Positions 54,110 through 63,256 of a DNA stretch of 64,000 bases are shown piece by piece. The position numbers and the translations under genes are program-made. Each line of letters begins with the position of its first letter. The first letter of the stretch is position 1. This DNA comes from Paenibacillus algorifonticola. Lineage in GTDB: Bacteria > Bacillota > Bacilli > Paenibacillales > Paenibacillaceae. The notes below the pieces were generated by a model, which worked only from the letters and a program-made list of their open reading frames with translations, was not told where the DNA came from and made no database searches. The stretch lies in assembly GCF_000971975.1 (NCBI RefSeq), contig NZ_LAQO01000001.1, forward strand, positions 124,001 to 188,000, written 5' to 3'.

Positions 54110-56748
54110 TCCGTTCGGCGCACCTCGGTACCAGCCGCCTTCAATCGTTCCAATACATCGCCGTGAGGATGACCATAGCTGTTTGTCGCACCTGCGGAAA
54201 TCGCCGCACTAAGCGGATGCCAGCGTTCCAGCCAATTGGCGGCGGTTGAATAACGGCTTCCATGATGTGCGACTTTAAGCACATCGACTTTGGCGCAGCA
54301 AGCCGCATATAAAACTGGATTTTCATCCATAAGCGCCAGCAAACGCTCCTCCGTCTCAAACCCGATGTCTCCCGTCAGCAGAAAAGTATAATTCCGCATC
54401 GTCAAATAAAGGACAACACTCGCTTCGTTCTGCTCCTCGATCTCCTTGATTTCCATGTTGGAAATGCTGCTCCGTTCCGCGTGGACAACAGCAGGGGGCC
54501 ATAGAACGGTCAGCTTTGTGCCCTTGCCCATTTCCCACTCCTGCCCCGCCTCAGCCCGGTACAAAGGTATCTCATGCTGGACCGCATAGGCCAGCAATTC
54601 CTCCGCATCAGGCGAATGCTTGATACTACCGTTCCATAGCAGCCCTTTGACTGGGATTGAATCCATAACCGCTTTAAGTCCCTTAATATGATCACTGTCC
54701 AAATGGGAGACGATGAGCAGATCAAGCTGATGGACTCCGCGCTTCATTAGCAGCGGAGCAATGACCTTTTTGCCTACCTCAAAAGGGTCCTTTCGCACTC
54801 TCCATTCCTCTCCCGCCTTGCGGAAAGAAACCGTTCCGCCCCCGTCGATCAGCAAATGCTTCCCTTCCGGCGTCCTGACATAAATAGCGTCTCCCTGCCC
54901 AATATCCAGCACATGGACGCGGCCGTCACGATCAAATAAATCAGGATAATAGGCGAAAAATAGCAGCGTTAGCAGCAGGAGAATGGCTGAAAACAGGCTG
55001 CCAGGGAAAAGAAGCGCCTTCGCAGATGATGCACTCGGAAAGCCGGTAAATCCGCCAGAAGATTTGCCGACTGCAATGAGGCCGCCCGTTCTATGTACGG
55101 ATGAAAGCTCCTGAAGCGGCTGCGTTTCCAGCTCGCTGTTTTCGCGACCAGCAGCAGGGTTGCCATGCTCTAACTCTGGCTCCTGCTCAGGGGAGACTGG
55201 GAGCTGGCGCACTGGAAGTGCGCGGAATAACAGCGCTAAGGCGCCATACCAAGCCGCAATCCACCATAGCGGGGGAGTCGCCCAAATCGTGCGGAATAAA
55301 TCTGCTTTTGCAAGCTGGTCAACGAGCCAAAATGTCCAGTCATTGGCGTAGACGCTCGCCCATGCGAGCAGCTTGCCGCCTGCTGGCCAAGCCATATGAA
55401 TAAACAGCGCAGCTCCTCCTAGCGGCATAATAATAAAGCTGATAAATGGCACGAGCAGCAAATTCGCCGGGAGCGACAGCAAATGGAATTGGTTGAAGTA
55501 ATAAATGGAAACCGGAAACGATACAGCCTGCGCCACGACGCTGACGGCAATCAAATCGAGCAGCGCTTTTCCCCGCTTCCAGTCAGGCATGGCGCGCCTT
55601 ACAGGAGGGACACCAAGAATGAGGCCTAGCGTCACGATAAAGGAAAGCTGGAAGCTGACATTTTCCAAATAAAAAGGATTACACGCCAGCATGATGACGG
55701 CAGCGGCCGCCAAAATATGCAAGCCATCCTTTAGCTTGTGCATACGCGCAGCCAGCAAGCCAAGCATGCCCATCACGCCGGCCCTTACAACCGAAGGCGA
55801 AGCGCCGCTGAGCAGCACATAGAAGGGCACGGCAAAAACGAGCGTCAGCAGCAGGCGCTCCCGCGTCATGCGGCAAAGCCGTAAAATCAGGCCCAGCGCA
55901 TAGAGGAATACCGCGACGTGCAGGCCTGATATGGCGAGTATATGCGTTAAGCCGAGACGAGCGAATTGCTGCATGAGGGAGGGATCAAGATCATCCGTGA
56001 TCCCGAGGACCAGTCCTTGCATGTAGCCGGCTTGCATGCCCGGGTACATGCTCGACAGCCGTGCTGCAAGCCAGGCGCGCACGGCGTCGACGCGGCCGAG
56101 CAGCGCGGCCGCGGTCCATGGCGGGCCAGGCGCGATGTCGATCGCGCCTGTGCCCGTAGCTTGAATCAGCCAGTGGATATTCTGGCTGCTCAAGTAGCGG
56201 CGGTAGTCGAAGCCGCCGCGATTAGCCGGGCCAGCGGGCTGCGCCAGCTGGCCCTTAACGTCAACGACGTCGCCGCGCCGCCAAGCAGCGGCGACCTCCT
56301 GCTGCGGCTGCTCTTCGAGCCGCAGCTGCACAAGCATCCGCTCGCCGCCAAGCTGGCGCGGCGAGCCAAACCCCGCTACGCTGGCGGCATCCACCGCCAG
56401 CTCAAAGCTAGCCCGGTCGCCGTCGATCTCGACGACCGACACAACCGTCCCGGACGCTTCAATCGCTAGCGCAGCGTCCGCCCCTTGCGCCTCTGCGGCG
56501 CGCAGCACGTCCAGCAGGCCAGTCACGTTGCGGGCGTCCGCCCACATCCGTTCCCCAGCTGCAAGGACGAAGCCGACTACACATACGGCTGCCAGCTTTC
56601 GCGTCAGCCGCCCCGACAAAACCAGCGCCAGGGCGGCAACCGCCACACCGCCCGCCGCCAGCGCAGCTCCTGCGCCGCTCAACCTCGCGCCGCTTGCGCA
56701 GCCTGCCACAAAACATACCGCGAACCAAAGCAGCGGTCTTCTATTCAT
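54037..56748 (-). CDS. comEC: DNA internalisation competence protein ComEC/Rec2
   Basis: Membrane channel for single-stranded DNA uptake in transformation. 903 residues: N-terminal helices and an OB-fold domain (DUF4131, about 50-200), the Competence helices with THILAISGLHVAVFLYALGL (about 275), and a C-terminal metallo-beta-lactamase-like domain (about 630-890) with VLDIGQGDAIYVRT, LLIDGGG, VSHLDSDHIKG, LLTGDIG and KVAHHGSRYST, which may degrade the non-transported strand. Full length. Unlike in Bacillus it does not follow comEB directly: a terminator and a repeat copy lie between. Confidence 0.97.
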   Translation of the reverse strand: MNRRPLLWFAVCFVAGCASGARLSGAGAALAAGGVAVAALALVLSGRLTRKLAAVCVVGFVLAAGERMWADARNVTGLLDVLRAAEAQGADAALAIEASGTVVSVVEIDGDRASFELAVDAASVAGFGSPRQLGGERMLVQLRLEEQPQQEVAAAWRRGDVVDVKGQLAQPAGPANRGGFDYRRYLSSQNIHWLIQATGTGAIDIAPGPPWTAAALLGRVDAVRAWLAARLSSMYPGMQAGYMQGLVLGITDDLDPSLMQQFARLGLTHILAISGLHVAVFLYALGLILRLCRMTRERLLLTLVFAVPFYVLLSGASPSVVRAGVMGMLGLLAARMHKLKDGLHILAAAAVIMLACNPFYLENVSFQLSFIVTLGLILGVPPVRRAMPDWKRGKALLDLIAVSVVAQAVSFPVSIYYFNQFHLLSLPANLLLVPFISFIIMPLGGAALFIHMAWPAGGKLLAWASVYANDWTFWLVDQLAKADLFRTIWATPPLWWIAAWYGALALLFRALPVRQLPVSPEQEPELEHGNPAAGRENSELETQPLQELSSVHRTGGLIAVGKSSGGFTGFPSASSAKALLFPGSLFSAILLLLTLLFFAYYPDLFDRDGRVHVLDIGQGDAIYVRTPEGKHLLIDGGGTVSFRKAGEEWRVRKDPFEVGKKVIAPLLMKRGVHQLDLLIVSHLDSDHIKGLKAVMDSIPVKGLLWNGSIKHSPDAEELLAYAVQHEIPLYRAEAGQEWEMGKGTKLTVLWPPAVVHAERSSISNMEIKEIEEQNEASVVLYLTMRNYTFLLTGDIGFETEERLLALMDENPVLYAACCAKVDVLKVAHHGSRYSTAANWLERWHPLSAAISAGATNSYGHPHGDVLERLKAAGTEVRRTDQDGEIEYRAALEMLQVRTMNKGN

Positions 56749-56814
56749 TTTCGATCACCTCTCCATTCTGACTTGAACACGACTTCATTTTCATGCAAGC
56801 AAACTCAGGCCACC

Positions 56815-56912
56815 AAGCGTAAACGGCTGACACCGTCCTCTGGCGGCAAAAGCTCGTTTCGCGGTGAAATATAAGTCATTTATAAGCTCAAACTTATAAA
56901 TTCATATATTTG
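56815..56912. repeat. Dispersed two-hairpin element, copy C
   Basis: AAGCGTAAACGGCTGACACC at 56815 followed by GTCCTCTGGCGGCAAAAGC and CGTTTCGCG; then an AT-rich hairpin, 56867-56886 with 56893-56911. The GC half matches copies A and B at 34932-35130 closely, and the AT stem matches copy A better than B. It lies between the comEB terminator and comEC. Confidence 0.85.
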
Positions 56913-56953
56913 CAAAAAAAAGCACCTCTTATCGCATGCGATAAGAGGTGCTT
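56912..56953 (-). terminator. Terminator downstream of comEB
   Basis: The palindrome 56920-56953 is perfect over 34 bases (core CTTATCGCATGCGATAAG). On the minus strand it is followed by a run of T to 56914. It lies 180 bases after the comEB stop and separates comEA-comEB from comEC. Confidence 0.9.
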
Positions 56954-56974
56954 CCTCTCTAAATAAATGGCTAT

Positions 56975-57095
56975 TTTTTGTCCTTAGTATTGCTCTTGGT
57001 TTTGCTCTTGCTCTTTTGAGTTGCTGTTTCTATATTCTATTGCTGTTTCTATCTCTGTTCTTATCTCTGTTCTTATCTCTATTTGTATCCATTAA
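56975..57095. repeat. Simple-sequence tract downstream of comEB
   Basis: Purine/pyrimidine-skewed low-complexity DNA: repeats of TTGCTCT, GTTGCTGTTTCTAT and TCTCTGTTCTTA (two full copies plus a part near 57050-57085). On the minus strand short frames encode Arg-Asp-Lys-Asn repeats or a Lys/Ser-rich tail, but none has a convincing start and stop. Possibly decayed coding sequence or slippage product. Confidence 0.75.
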
Positions 57096-57132
57096 TATTC
57101 ATTATTCCAACTTCCCGTACCCGCGTGAAAAA

Positions 57133-57663
57133 TCAAGAAATAACTGACATTCCCGCCTGCGGCGGCGGTTCATAGCCTTCCAGAAAACGAAAAGCAATGC
57201 CTTTGTGCCCCATCAGCGTCACAACCTTCTCGCTGTCTTTCGGGTAACCGCGGTGATAGACAACCTCTTTAATCCCGCTGTTCGCGAGCATATTAGCGCA
57301 AGTCCAGCAGGGCTGGTCTGTCACATATACCGTCGAGCCTTCACGGTCAGCGCGATCCGTGAACAGCAGCAAATTTTGCTCCGCGTGGATCGTGCGAATG
57401 CAGCGCTGCTTTTTAATCATCTGCTCCTCGCCGTTCTCCTGCTTGATTTCCCACTCTTCTGCAATCATGCAGCCCGCTTCCGAGCAATCCTGCACGCCCA
57501 TAGGAGCGCCATTATATGCGGTGCCAAGCAGCTTTTTACCCTGCACCAGTACAGCCCCCACATGCCGCCTTGGGCAGCGTGAGCGTGTTGATACCATATA
57601 AGCGATGTCCATAAAATACGTATCCCAGTCTTTACGTTCCACGTCTTGACCTACTATTGCCAT
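57133..57663 (-). CDS. comEB: dCMP deaminase family protein ComEB
   Basis: Zinc deaminase converting dCMP to dUMP, carried in the comE locus though not needed for transformation. 176 residues. Zinc site RTIHAEQNLLL (about residue 92) and DQPCWTCANML (about 118); CPRRHVGAVLVQGKK earlier. ATG behind AAGGAGGAAG. 67 bases after comEA. Confidence 0.95.
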   Translation of the reverse strand: MAIVGQDVERKDWDTYFMDIAYMVSTRSRCPRRHVGAVLVQGKKLLGTAYNGAPMGVQDCSEAGCMIAEEWEIKQENGEEQMIKKQRCIRTIHAEQNLLLFTDRADREGSTVYVTDQPCWTCANMLANSGIKEVVYHRGYPKDSEKVVTLMGHKGIAFRFLEGYEPPPQAGMSVIS

Positions 57664-57730
57664 TGTTTCAACTTCCTCCTTGATGCTCTTTCAAAATATC
57701 GCTATCCTGCTGCCTGTTATTTTCTCACAC

Positions 57731-58528
57731 TTAAGGATTGGCGACAATGCTGTCTTTCATGCCTTGCAGCAGCTTGGGGCCAATTCCTTTCACTCGCTGC
57801 AAATCATCAACCGATGTAAAACGCCCATTTTTCTCCCGATTTTCAACAATCGCTTTAGCTTTCGCCGGTCCGATTCCTTTCAACCCATCAAGCTCCTGAG
57901 CAGTTGCCCGGTTAATATCCAGCTTGCCCGAATCCGTCGAAGACGACGCTTCACCCAGCCCACTCTGTGCCGCTTCAACAGCACCGCTCCCGTTATTTGC
58001 ACTCGATTCAGGCGGGCGGAGCCCAGCATTTCCATTTCCACTCCCACTGCTAGTTCCATCACCAGCTGCCGCTGAACCTCCAGCGTCGGCGCTCACTCCA
58101 CCCTGCTCCGTCTTCCCAGCACCATCCAGTCCGGATGAGTTGGTTCCTTCTGCTGCACCACTAGCAGCAGAAGGCATCTCCCCACTCCCGTTTTGCCCAT
58201 CTCCTCCGCCGCTTGAGGACGGTTTTCCATTACTGCCATTTGTCGCTGTATGACCCTGCTGTCCTTCTGCATCTGCCCACTTCCCTAAGCCGCTTCCCCC
58301 TCCAACACCGTTCTTCACCTCAGGAGAGCTGGGTTCACTGCCCTGCTCTGGCGGCAATGCCGCTTCCACAGCCGCATTTAGCGTCGTCCAGCCGCTCGGA
58401 GCCTGCTCCTTCGGCATAAACATAGCAACCCCGAGCAGCCCACAAGCAAGCAGCAAACAAACCGCCATAAACGTCCGCTTAACATCCGGGCTTTTCCCAT
58501 ATCGTTTCTCCTTTGCTCGTTCCCACAT
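57731..58528 (-). CDS. comEA: Competence DNA receptor ComEA, long low-complexity form
   Basis: Membrane-anchored DNA-binding protein for transformation. 265 residues: one membrane helix (about 18-38), a Gly/Ser/Ala/Asn/Glu-rich linker of about 130 residues (about 65-200) and the C-terminal helix-hairpin-helix pair ([44 protein letters not shown], about 203-262). The SLBB-type oligomerisation domain of Bacillus ComEA between helix and HhH is not visible; the linker takes its place. ATG with GAAAGGTG ten bases upstream. Confidence 0.92.
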   Translation of the reverse strand: MWERAKEKRYGKSPDVKRTFMAVCLLLACGLLGVAMFMPKEQAPSGWTTLNAAVEAALPPEQGSEPSSPEVKNGVGGGSGLGKWADAEGQQGHTATNGSNGKPSSSGGGDGQNGSGEMPSAASGAAEGTNSSGLDGAGKTEQGGVSADAGGSAAAGDGTSSGSGNGNAGLRPPESSANNGSGAVEAAQSGLGEASSSTDSGKLDINRATAQELDGLKGIGPAKAKAIVENREKNGRFTSVDDLQRVKGIGPKLLQGMKDSIVANP

Positions 58529-58759
58529 CCTTTATCCACACCTTTCACTATGAATGACAGCTCCAAAAAAGATGAAAATCGTTGACATAACTGCCAAGTT
58601 GTCAGGAATACGGTAGAAGAACAGGTAAACTGCGAATAGGCTTACTTCGCCTTAAAGCCTGTTCCATTCGGAAAATCAACTCAGATAACAAAGTGATTCA
58701 TATCAGACCGCCGCAAGGTCGCTTCCATTTCACAACCTCACAACGAAGGAGGCCATCTC

Positions 58760-59599
58760 ATGAAAGTTGGATTTATTGGAACGGGAACGATGGGCAGTCT
58801 GCTCGTTGAAGCATTAATTGCTTCTGGAGCACTGGAATCCGATCAAATTACCATCAGCAACCGTACTTTCTCCAAAGCGCAGGCACTTGCTGACCGCTAT
58901 CCCGGGCTTCAAGCAGAAGCCAGCAATGCCCGTGCCGCATACGGCAAGGATATTGTATTTCTTTGTATTAAGCCGCATGAATTTAAAAAGGTTGTCGACG
59001 ACATTTCCTCCGTCATCCGGCCTGAGCAACTGCTCGTTTCGATTACAAGCCCGGTTCTGCTCTCACACCTTGAGGAAGTATTGCCCTGCAAAGTAGCCAA
59101 AGTCATTCCCAGCATTACGAATCAAGTATGGAGCGGCGCTTCCTTATGTATTTATGGCTCCCGCATCCAGAGCGGGGACAAGGAACGGCTCGAATCGCTG
59201 CTCGCCTTTATTAGCGAGCCGCTGCAAATTGATGAAGCCTATACACGAGTCGTCTCCGACCTATCAAGCTGCGGTCCGGCGTTTATTTCCTGTCTGCTGG
59301 AGCAGTTCGTCGATGCAGCGGTTGAAGAGACGGGCATTGACCGCGCGGAAGCGCTCAAGGTGGCAAGCGCCATGCTGCTCGGAACAGGACTGCTCTTGAC
59401 CGAGGGAGGCCTTACTCCAGCTGATGTGCAGGCCCGGGTAGCCGTACCCGGAGGCATCACAGCACAGGCGCTGAAATTGCTTCGCCGTGAGACCGATGAT
59501 GTATTCAACCGGCTTATTCGCACGACGCATGCCAAATTCCATGAGGACGTCGCCAAAGTTTCCGTATCTTTCTACGGCGAAGAGGTGAACGGTCAATAG
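58760..59599 (+). CDS. comER: Late competence protein ComER (ProC-like)
   Basis: Member of the pyrroline-5-carboxylate reductase family, divergent from comEA, as comER in Bacillus. 279 residues. N-terminal Rossmann VGFIGTGTMGSLLVEAL and C-terminal dimer domain with SDLSSCGPAFISCLLEQF and ARVAVPGGITAQALKLL. ATG behind GAAGGAGG. A TTGACA (58582-58587) with a weak -10 GGAATA after 17 bases may be the promoter. The stop codon lies inside a long hairpin (59579-59632). Whether it makes proline is not known. Confidence 0.94.
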   Translation: MKVGFIGTGTMGSLLVEALIASGALESDQITISNRTFSKAQALADRYPGLQAEASNARAAYGKDIVFLCIKPHEFKKVVDDISSVIRPEQLLVSITSPVLLSHLEEVLPCKVAKVIPSITNQVWSGASLCIYGSRIQSGDKERLESLLAFISEPLQIDEAYTRVVSDLSSCGPAFISCLLEQFVDAAVEETGIDRAEALKVASAMLLGTGLLLTEGGLTPADVQARVAVPGGITAQALKLLRRETDDVFNRLIRTTHAKFHEDVAKVSVSFYGEEVNGQ

Positions 59600-59632
59600 C
59601 TGTTCTTCAGCTAATTGACCGTTCACCTCTTC
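59579..59632. terminator. Long hairpin spanning the comER stop codon
   Basis: GAAGAGGTGAACGGTCAA then TAGCTG (59579-59602) pairs with CAGCTA then ATTGACCGTTCACCTCTTC (59608-59632): 24 pairs with one bulged base around a TTCTT loop. The left arm is the end of comER including the TAG stop. Neither side has a T tract. It stands between the convergent comER and leuS, so it may block transcription from both sides. Confidence 0.85.
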
Positions 59633-59645
59633 ATGTGGCTAACGT

Positions 59646-62084
59646 TTAATTGGCAACGATGTTAACGATTTTACCTTTTACAGCTACGACCTTGCGGATG
59701 GTTTTGCCTGCGATAAGCTCCTGCACCTTATCTTGCTCCTTCGCAAGACGTTCCATTTCGGCTTCATCCGTGTCTGCCGCTATCGACAAGCGTTCAATGA
59801 TTTTGCCATTAACTTGAACGACGATTTCAACCTCTTGGTCTACCGTCCAAGCCTCTTCCCATACCGGCCAGGACTCGTACGTAATCGTCCCTGTTCCGCC
59901 CAGCTTCTCCCACAGCTCTTCCGCAATATGCGGTGCAAGCGGGGACAGCATTTTCACAAAATCAGCCATCGCTTCGCGCGGCAGCACTTCGGTTTTATAA
60001 GCTTCATTGACAAAAATCATCAACTGGCTGATTGCCGTATTAAAACGCAGATGCTCAAAGTCATCGGTTACTTTTTTGATCGTACGGTGCCATGTACGCT
60101 TGAACGCTTCAGTCGTTTCACCGTCCGAAATTTTCGCACTCAAGCTGCCATCGTCACCGATGAACAAACGCCATACACGGCTAAGGAAACGGAAGGCTCC
60201 TTCTACGCCGTTCGTGTTCCAAGGCTTTGTCGCTTCCAGCGGGCCCATGAACATTTCATACAAACGCAGCGTATCTCCGCCGAATTCCGATACAATTTCA
60301 TCGGGGTTGATGACATTTCCGCGGGATTTGGACATTTTCTCATTGTTTGTGCCCAAAATCATCCCTTGGTTAACGAGCTTATGGAAAGGCTCCTTCGTCT
60401 CAACTACGCCCAGATCATACAATACTTTATGCCAGAAGCGCGCATACAGCAGGTGAAGCACAGCATGCTCCGCTCCGCCGATATACAGGTCAACCGGCAG
60501 CCACTCGCGCTGCTTCTCCGGTGAACAAATTTCCTTGTCGTTTTTCGGATCGATAAAGCGCAGGTAGTACCAGCAGCTGCCCGCCCATTGCGGCATCGTG
60601 TTCGTCTCGCGGCGTGCTTTCATGCCCGTTTCCGGATCAATTGTATTGACCCATTCCGTTACATTCGCAAGCGGCGATTCCCCTGTGCCCGAAGGCTTAA
60701 TTGCATCCACATCAGGCAGCAGCAGCGGAAGCTGGTCTTCTGGAACAGGCTTCATTGTGCCATCCTCCAGATGCAAAATCGGAATCGGCTCTCCCCAATA
60801 ACGCTGGCGGCTGAACAGCCAATCGCGAAGGCGGTACGTCACTTTGCCATGCCCGCTTCCTTTTTCTTCGAGGAAGCTGATCATTTTCGCAATCGCTTCT
60901 TCATTATTAAGCCCATTCAGCAAATCGGAATTTACGTGTACGCCGTCGCCGGTATAGGCTTCTTTGGAAATATCTCCGCCTTGCACGACTTCCACAATCG
61001 GCAATCCGAACTGTGTTGCGAATTCCCAGTCACGTGTATCATGGCCTGGAACAGCCATAATTGCACCTGTGCCGTAGCCTGCCAGTACATAATCGGCAAT
61101 CCAGATTGGCGTTTTCTCGCCATTGACCGGATTAATCGCATAAGCACCGGTGAACACGCCGGATTTTTCCTTCGCCAGATCGGTACGCTCCAAATCGCTC
61201 TTGCGGGAAGCTGTCAGCTGATAAGCCTCAATAGCTGCCTGTTGATCCGCTGTCGTAATTTGGGCAACCAGCTCATGCTCAGGCGCAAGCACGCAATAAG
61301 TGGCACCGAACAAAGTATCCGGACGCGTCGTGAACACGACAAGGTTTGCATCATGGCCCTCAATAGCAAACGTCACTTCGGCGCCTGTAGACTTGCCGAT
61401 CCAGTTGCGCTGCATATCCTTGATGCTTTCCGTCCAATCAAGCTCCTCCAGATCCTCCAGCAGGCGCTCCGCATATTCGGTAATTTTCAGTACCCATTGG
61501 CGCATTGGCTTGCGTACGACAGGATGATTTCCGCGTTCGCTTAGACCGTCAATTACTTCCTCGTTGGCAAGCACAGTTCCCAGCGCTTCGCACCAGTTGA
61601 CCGGAACTTCAGCTACATAAGCAAGTCCTTTGTTGTACAGCTGGATGAAAATCCACTGCGTCCATTTATAATAATCCGGGTCAGTCGTACTGAACTCGCG
61701 ATCCCAGTCGTAGGAAAAGCCGAGCGATTTGATTTGACGGCGGAAGTTGTCGATATTTTTAAATGTAATTTCACGTGGATGCTGCCCGGTATCCAGTGCA
61801 TGCTGCTCAGCAGGAAGGCCAAATGCATCCCAGCCCATCGGGTGCAGGACGTTAAAGCCGCGCAGACGCTTGTAACGCGACACGATATCCGTTGCCGTAT
61901 AACCTTCCGGATGACCTACGTGCAGGCCTGAACCGGACGGATAAGGGAACATATCGAGCGCATAAAATTTCGGTTTGCCCGCTTCTTCCTTCGTAGCGAA
62001 CGTCTTGTTCTCATCCCAATATTTTTGCCATTTCGGCTCTACTATCAGCGGATTATAGCCTTGCGGTTGCTGATCTTGACTCAT
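59646..62084 (-). CDS. leuS: Leucyl-tRNA synthetase
   Basis: Class I synthetase that charges tRNA-Leu. 812 residues. HIGH-type motif [15 protein letters not shown], editing (CP1) domain with [14 protein letters not shown] and the TRPDTLFG segment, KMSKS in [16 protein letters not shown], and a C-terminal domain ending [11 protein letters not shown] behind AGGAGGAAAC. Preceded by a T-box leader and a perfect sigma-A promoter. Confidence 0.99.
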   Translation of the reverse strand: MSQDQQPQGYNPLIVEPKWQKYWDENKTFATKEEAGKPKFYALDMFPYPSGSGLHVGHPEGYTATDIVSRYKRLRGFNVLHPMGWDAFGLPAEQHALDTGQHPREITFKNIDNFRRQIKSLGFSYDWDREFSTTDPDYYKWTQWIFIQLYNKGLAYVAEVPVNWCEALGTVLANEEVIDGLSERGNHPVVRKPMRQWVLKITEYAERLLEDLEELDWTESIKDMQRNWIGKSTGAEVTFAIEGHDANLVVFTTRPDTLFGATYCVLAPEHELVAQITTADQQAAIEAYQLTASRKSDLERTDLAKEKSGVFTGAYAINPVNGEKTPIWIADYVLAGYGTGAIMAVPGHDTRDWEFATQFGLPIVEVVQGGDISKEAYTGDGVHVNSDLLNGLNNEEAIAKMISFLEEKGSGHGKVTYRLRDWLFSRQRYWGEPIPILHLEDGTMKPVPEDQLPLLLPDVDAIKPSGTGESPLANVTEWVNTIDPETGMKARRETNTMPQWAGSCWYYLRFIDPKNDKEICSPEKQREWLPVDLYIGGAEHAVLHLLYARFWHKVLYDLGVVETKEPFHKLVNQGMILGTNNEKMSKSRGNVINPDEIVSEFGGDTLRLYEMFMGPLEATKPWNTNGVEGAFRFLSRVWRLFIGDDGSLSAKISDGETTEAFKRTWHRTIKKVTDDFEHLRFNTAISQLMIFVNEAYKTEVLPREAMADFVKMLSPLAPHIAEELWEKLGGTGTITYESWPVWEEAWTVDQEVEIVVQVNGKIIERLSIAADTDEAEMERLAKEQDKVQELIAGKTIRKVVAVKGKIVNIVAN

Positions 62085-62129
62085 GAATGTTTCCTCCTTA
62101 AGCTTGGTAAAGCAAAATTTCAGCGGCTT

Positions 62130-62397
62130 CCAAGCAAAAAAGCTCCCGCCCCTAGCGTATGATCGCTAGGGACGAGAGCTGTCTCCCGTGGTACCACCCT
62201 AGTTAGCCCCCGGACATGCTTTGCCGAGTGCTCACTTGTTGCCTTTAACGCAGGCCATACGGTACGCTTGCGCGCACAGCTCCAAGGTGAGATTCATATC
62301 GCTGCAGGTCCGGCTTGCACCATCCGCCGGCTCTCTAAGCCATGCCCCGCGATACTACTGCTCCTCATCAACGCCAAATGTGACATTTTAAGAATTA
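62130..62397 (-). ncRNA. T-box leader of leuS
   Basis: The minus strand carries AGGGTGGTACCACGG (T-box sequence, plus 62186-62200), then a terminator stem AGCTCTCGTCCCTAGCG (62180-62164) with CGCTAGGGGCGGGAGCT (62157-62141) and six T. The upstream part shows stem I features: AGTA-like segment, GGTGCAAGCC distal loop, and GAATCTCACC containing a CUC leucine codon as likely specifier. Uncharged tRNA-Leu would favour the antiterminator and leuS expression. Confidence 0.92.
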
Positions 62398-62403
62398 GTT
62401 CCG

Positions 62404-62432
62404 ATTATAATGAAGCTTTGGCGCGATGTCAA
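62404..62432 (-). promoter_or_regulatory. Sigma-A promoter of leuS
   Basis: On the minus strand TTGACA (62427-62432) and TATAAT (62404-62409), both perfect, spaced 17 bases. Confidence 0.9.
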
Positions 62433-62459
62433 GAGATAGCCCTCATATAAATTCCCTTT

Positions 62460-63086
62460 TTATTCCAAAACACTCACTTCTTGCATCCCTAAATGAACGA
62501 TGCGTGAACGGCAGTCATTTTTTGCGATGAAAAGCGTTTCTCCTTGAGAACTAAACCCGTAAGCAATCGGTATGGCCAGCTCACTATCTCGATATTTGCC
62601 GTCCGCATGGCTGGTTCCAATCAGAAAGGCACTGCTGGCTATTGCCGTTTGACGGGCAAGCGCCGTCCACTCCTCGAATTGCTCCTCGCTGAACATGCCG
62701 ACGCCTATGGGATGAACGAGCAGATCAGCTCCTTGAGCCTCCTCTCCTTTCACCCCTTGCAGAACTAACTCGTCGCATAAAATATGTCCTATCTTCATGC
62801 CGCTCGCTTCCACGCATAATGTATCGCTATATTTCATGCGATCCAGCAAAATACGGCCGCTTCCATCAATAATAATAGCTCTGTCCTTGGGCTGCTCATT
62901 CAGTCGCCGATGGCCACCGATTAATAATTTATTGAACTGGTGGGCAAGATGGCAAGCCTGCTTTACATTTTCGTTCAAATAACCTTCTGGAAATAAAATC
63001 GCATCCGCCTCCGGATGCTTAACAAGCTCTTCTTCCAATTGAACTAGCCCCGACTCCAACTTAGGCTGCATAATCAACAGCTTCAT
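62460..63086 (-). CDS. Small nitrilase-superfamily (C-N hydrolase) protein
   Basis: 208 residues, shorter than the usual 260 or so. The catalytic Glu-Lys-Cys triad is complete: LFPEGYLN (about residue 34), RMKYSDTL (about 84) and GHILCDEL (about 104). An amidase or deaminated-glutathione-like hydrolysis is possible, but the substrate is not evident. The C-terminal dimerisation strand ends early. It stands between the leuS promoter and divergent lplJ; ribosome binding AGGGGAGAG upstream. Confidence 0.85.
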   Translation of the reverse strand: MKLLIMQPKLESGLVQLEEELVKHPEADAILFPEGYLNENVKQACHLAHQFNKLLIGGHRRLNEQPKDRAIIIDGSGRILLDRMKYSDTLCVEASGMKIGHILCDELVLQGVKGEEAQGADLLVHPIGVGMFSEEQFEEWTALARQTAIASSAFLIGTSHADGKYRDSELAIPIAYGFSSQGETLFIAKNDCRSRIVHLGMQEVSVLE

Positions 63087-63202
63087 AAGCTCTCCCCTTT
63101 GTTTATATTCATCGCTATGCTATCACATCATGAAAGCATAACAAACCTATACAAGCGAAAAAGCCGCTCTCATTTATCCATGGCATTTGCCCCAAGGAGG
63201 GG

Positions 63203-63208
63203 TATAAT
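63203..63208 (+). promoter_or_regulatory. Possible -10 element of the lipoate ligase gene
   Basis: A perfect TATAAT at 63203-63208, 49 bases upstream of the start; only a poor -35 (ATGGCA, 17 bases upstream) goes with it. Confidence 0.4.
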
Positions 63209-63256
63209 AGGAGCAGCAAGCTTTTGCAACCCATTACTATTTTCGGAGGAATCGTT

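Noticed and set aside
55966..56469. 167-codon plus-strand frame inside comEC
   Set aside because: Lies in the GC-rich 5' part of comEC, where long antisense frames arise by chance.
57035..57095. CRISPR or minisatellite with function
   Set aside because: Units are 7-14 bases, imperfect and without spacers; simple-sequence DNA is enough to explain it.
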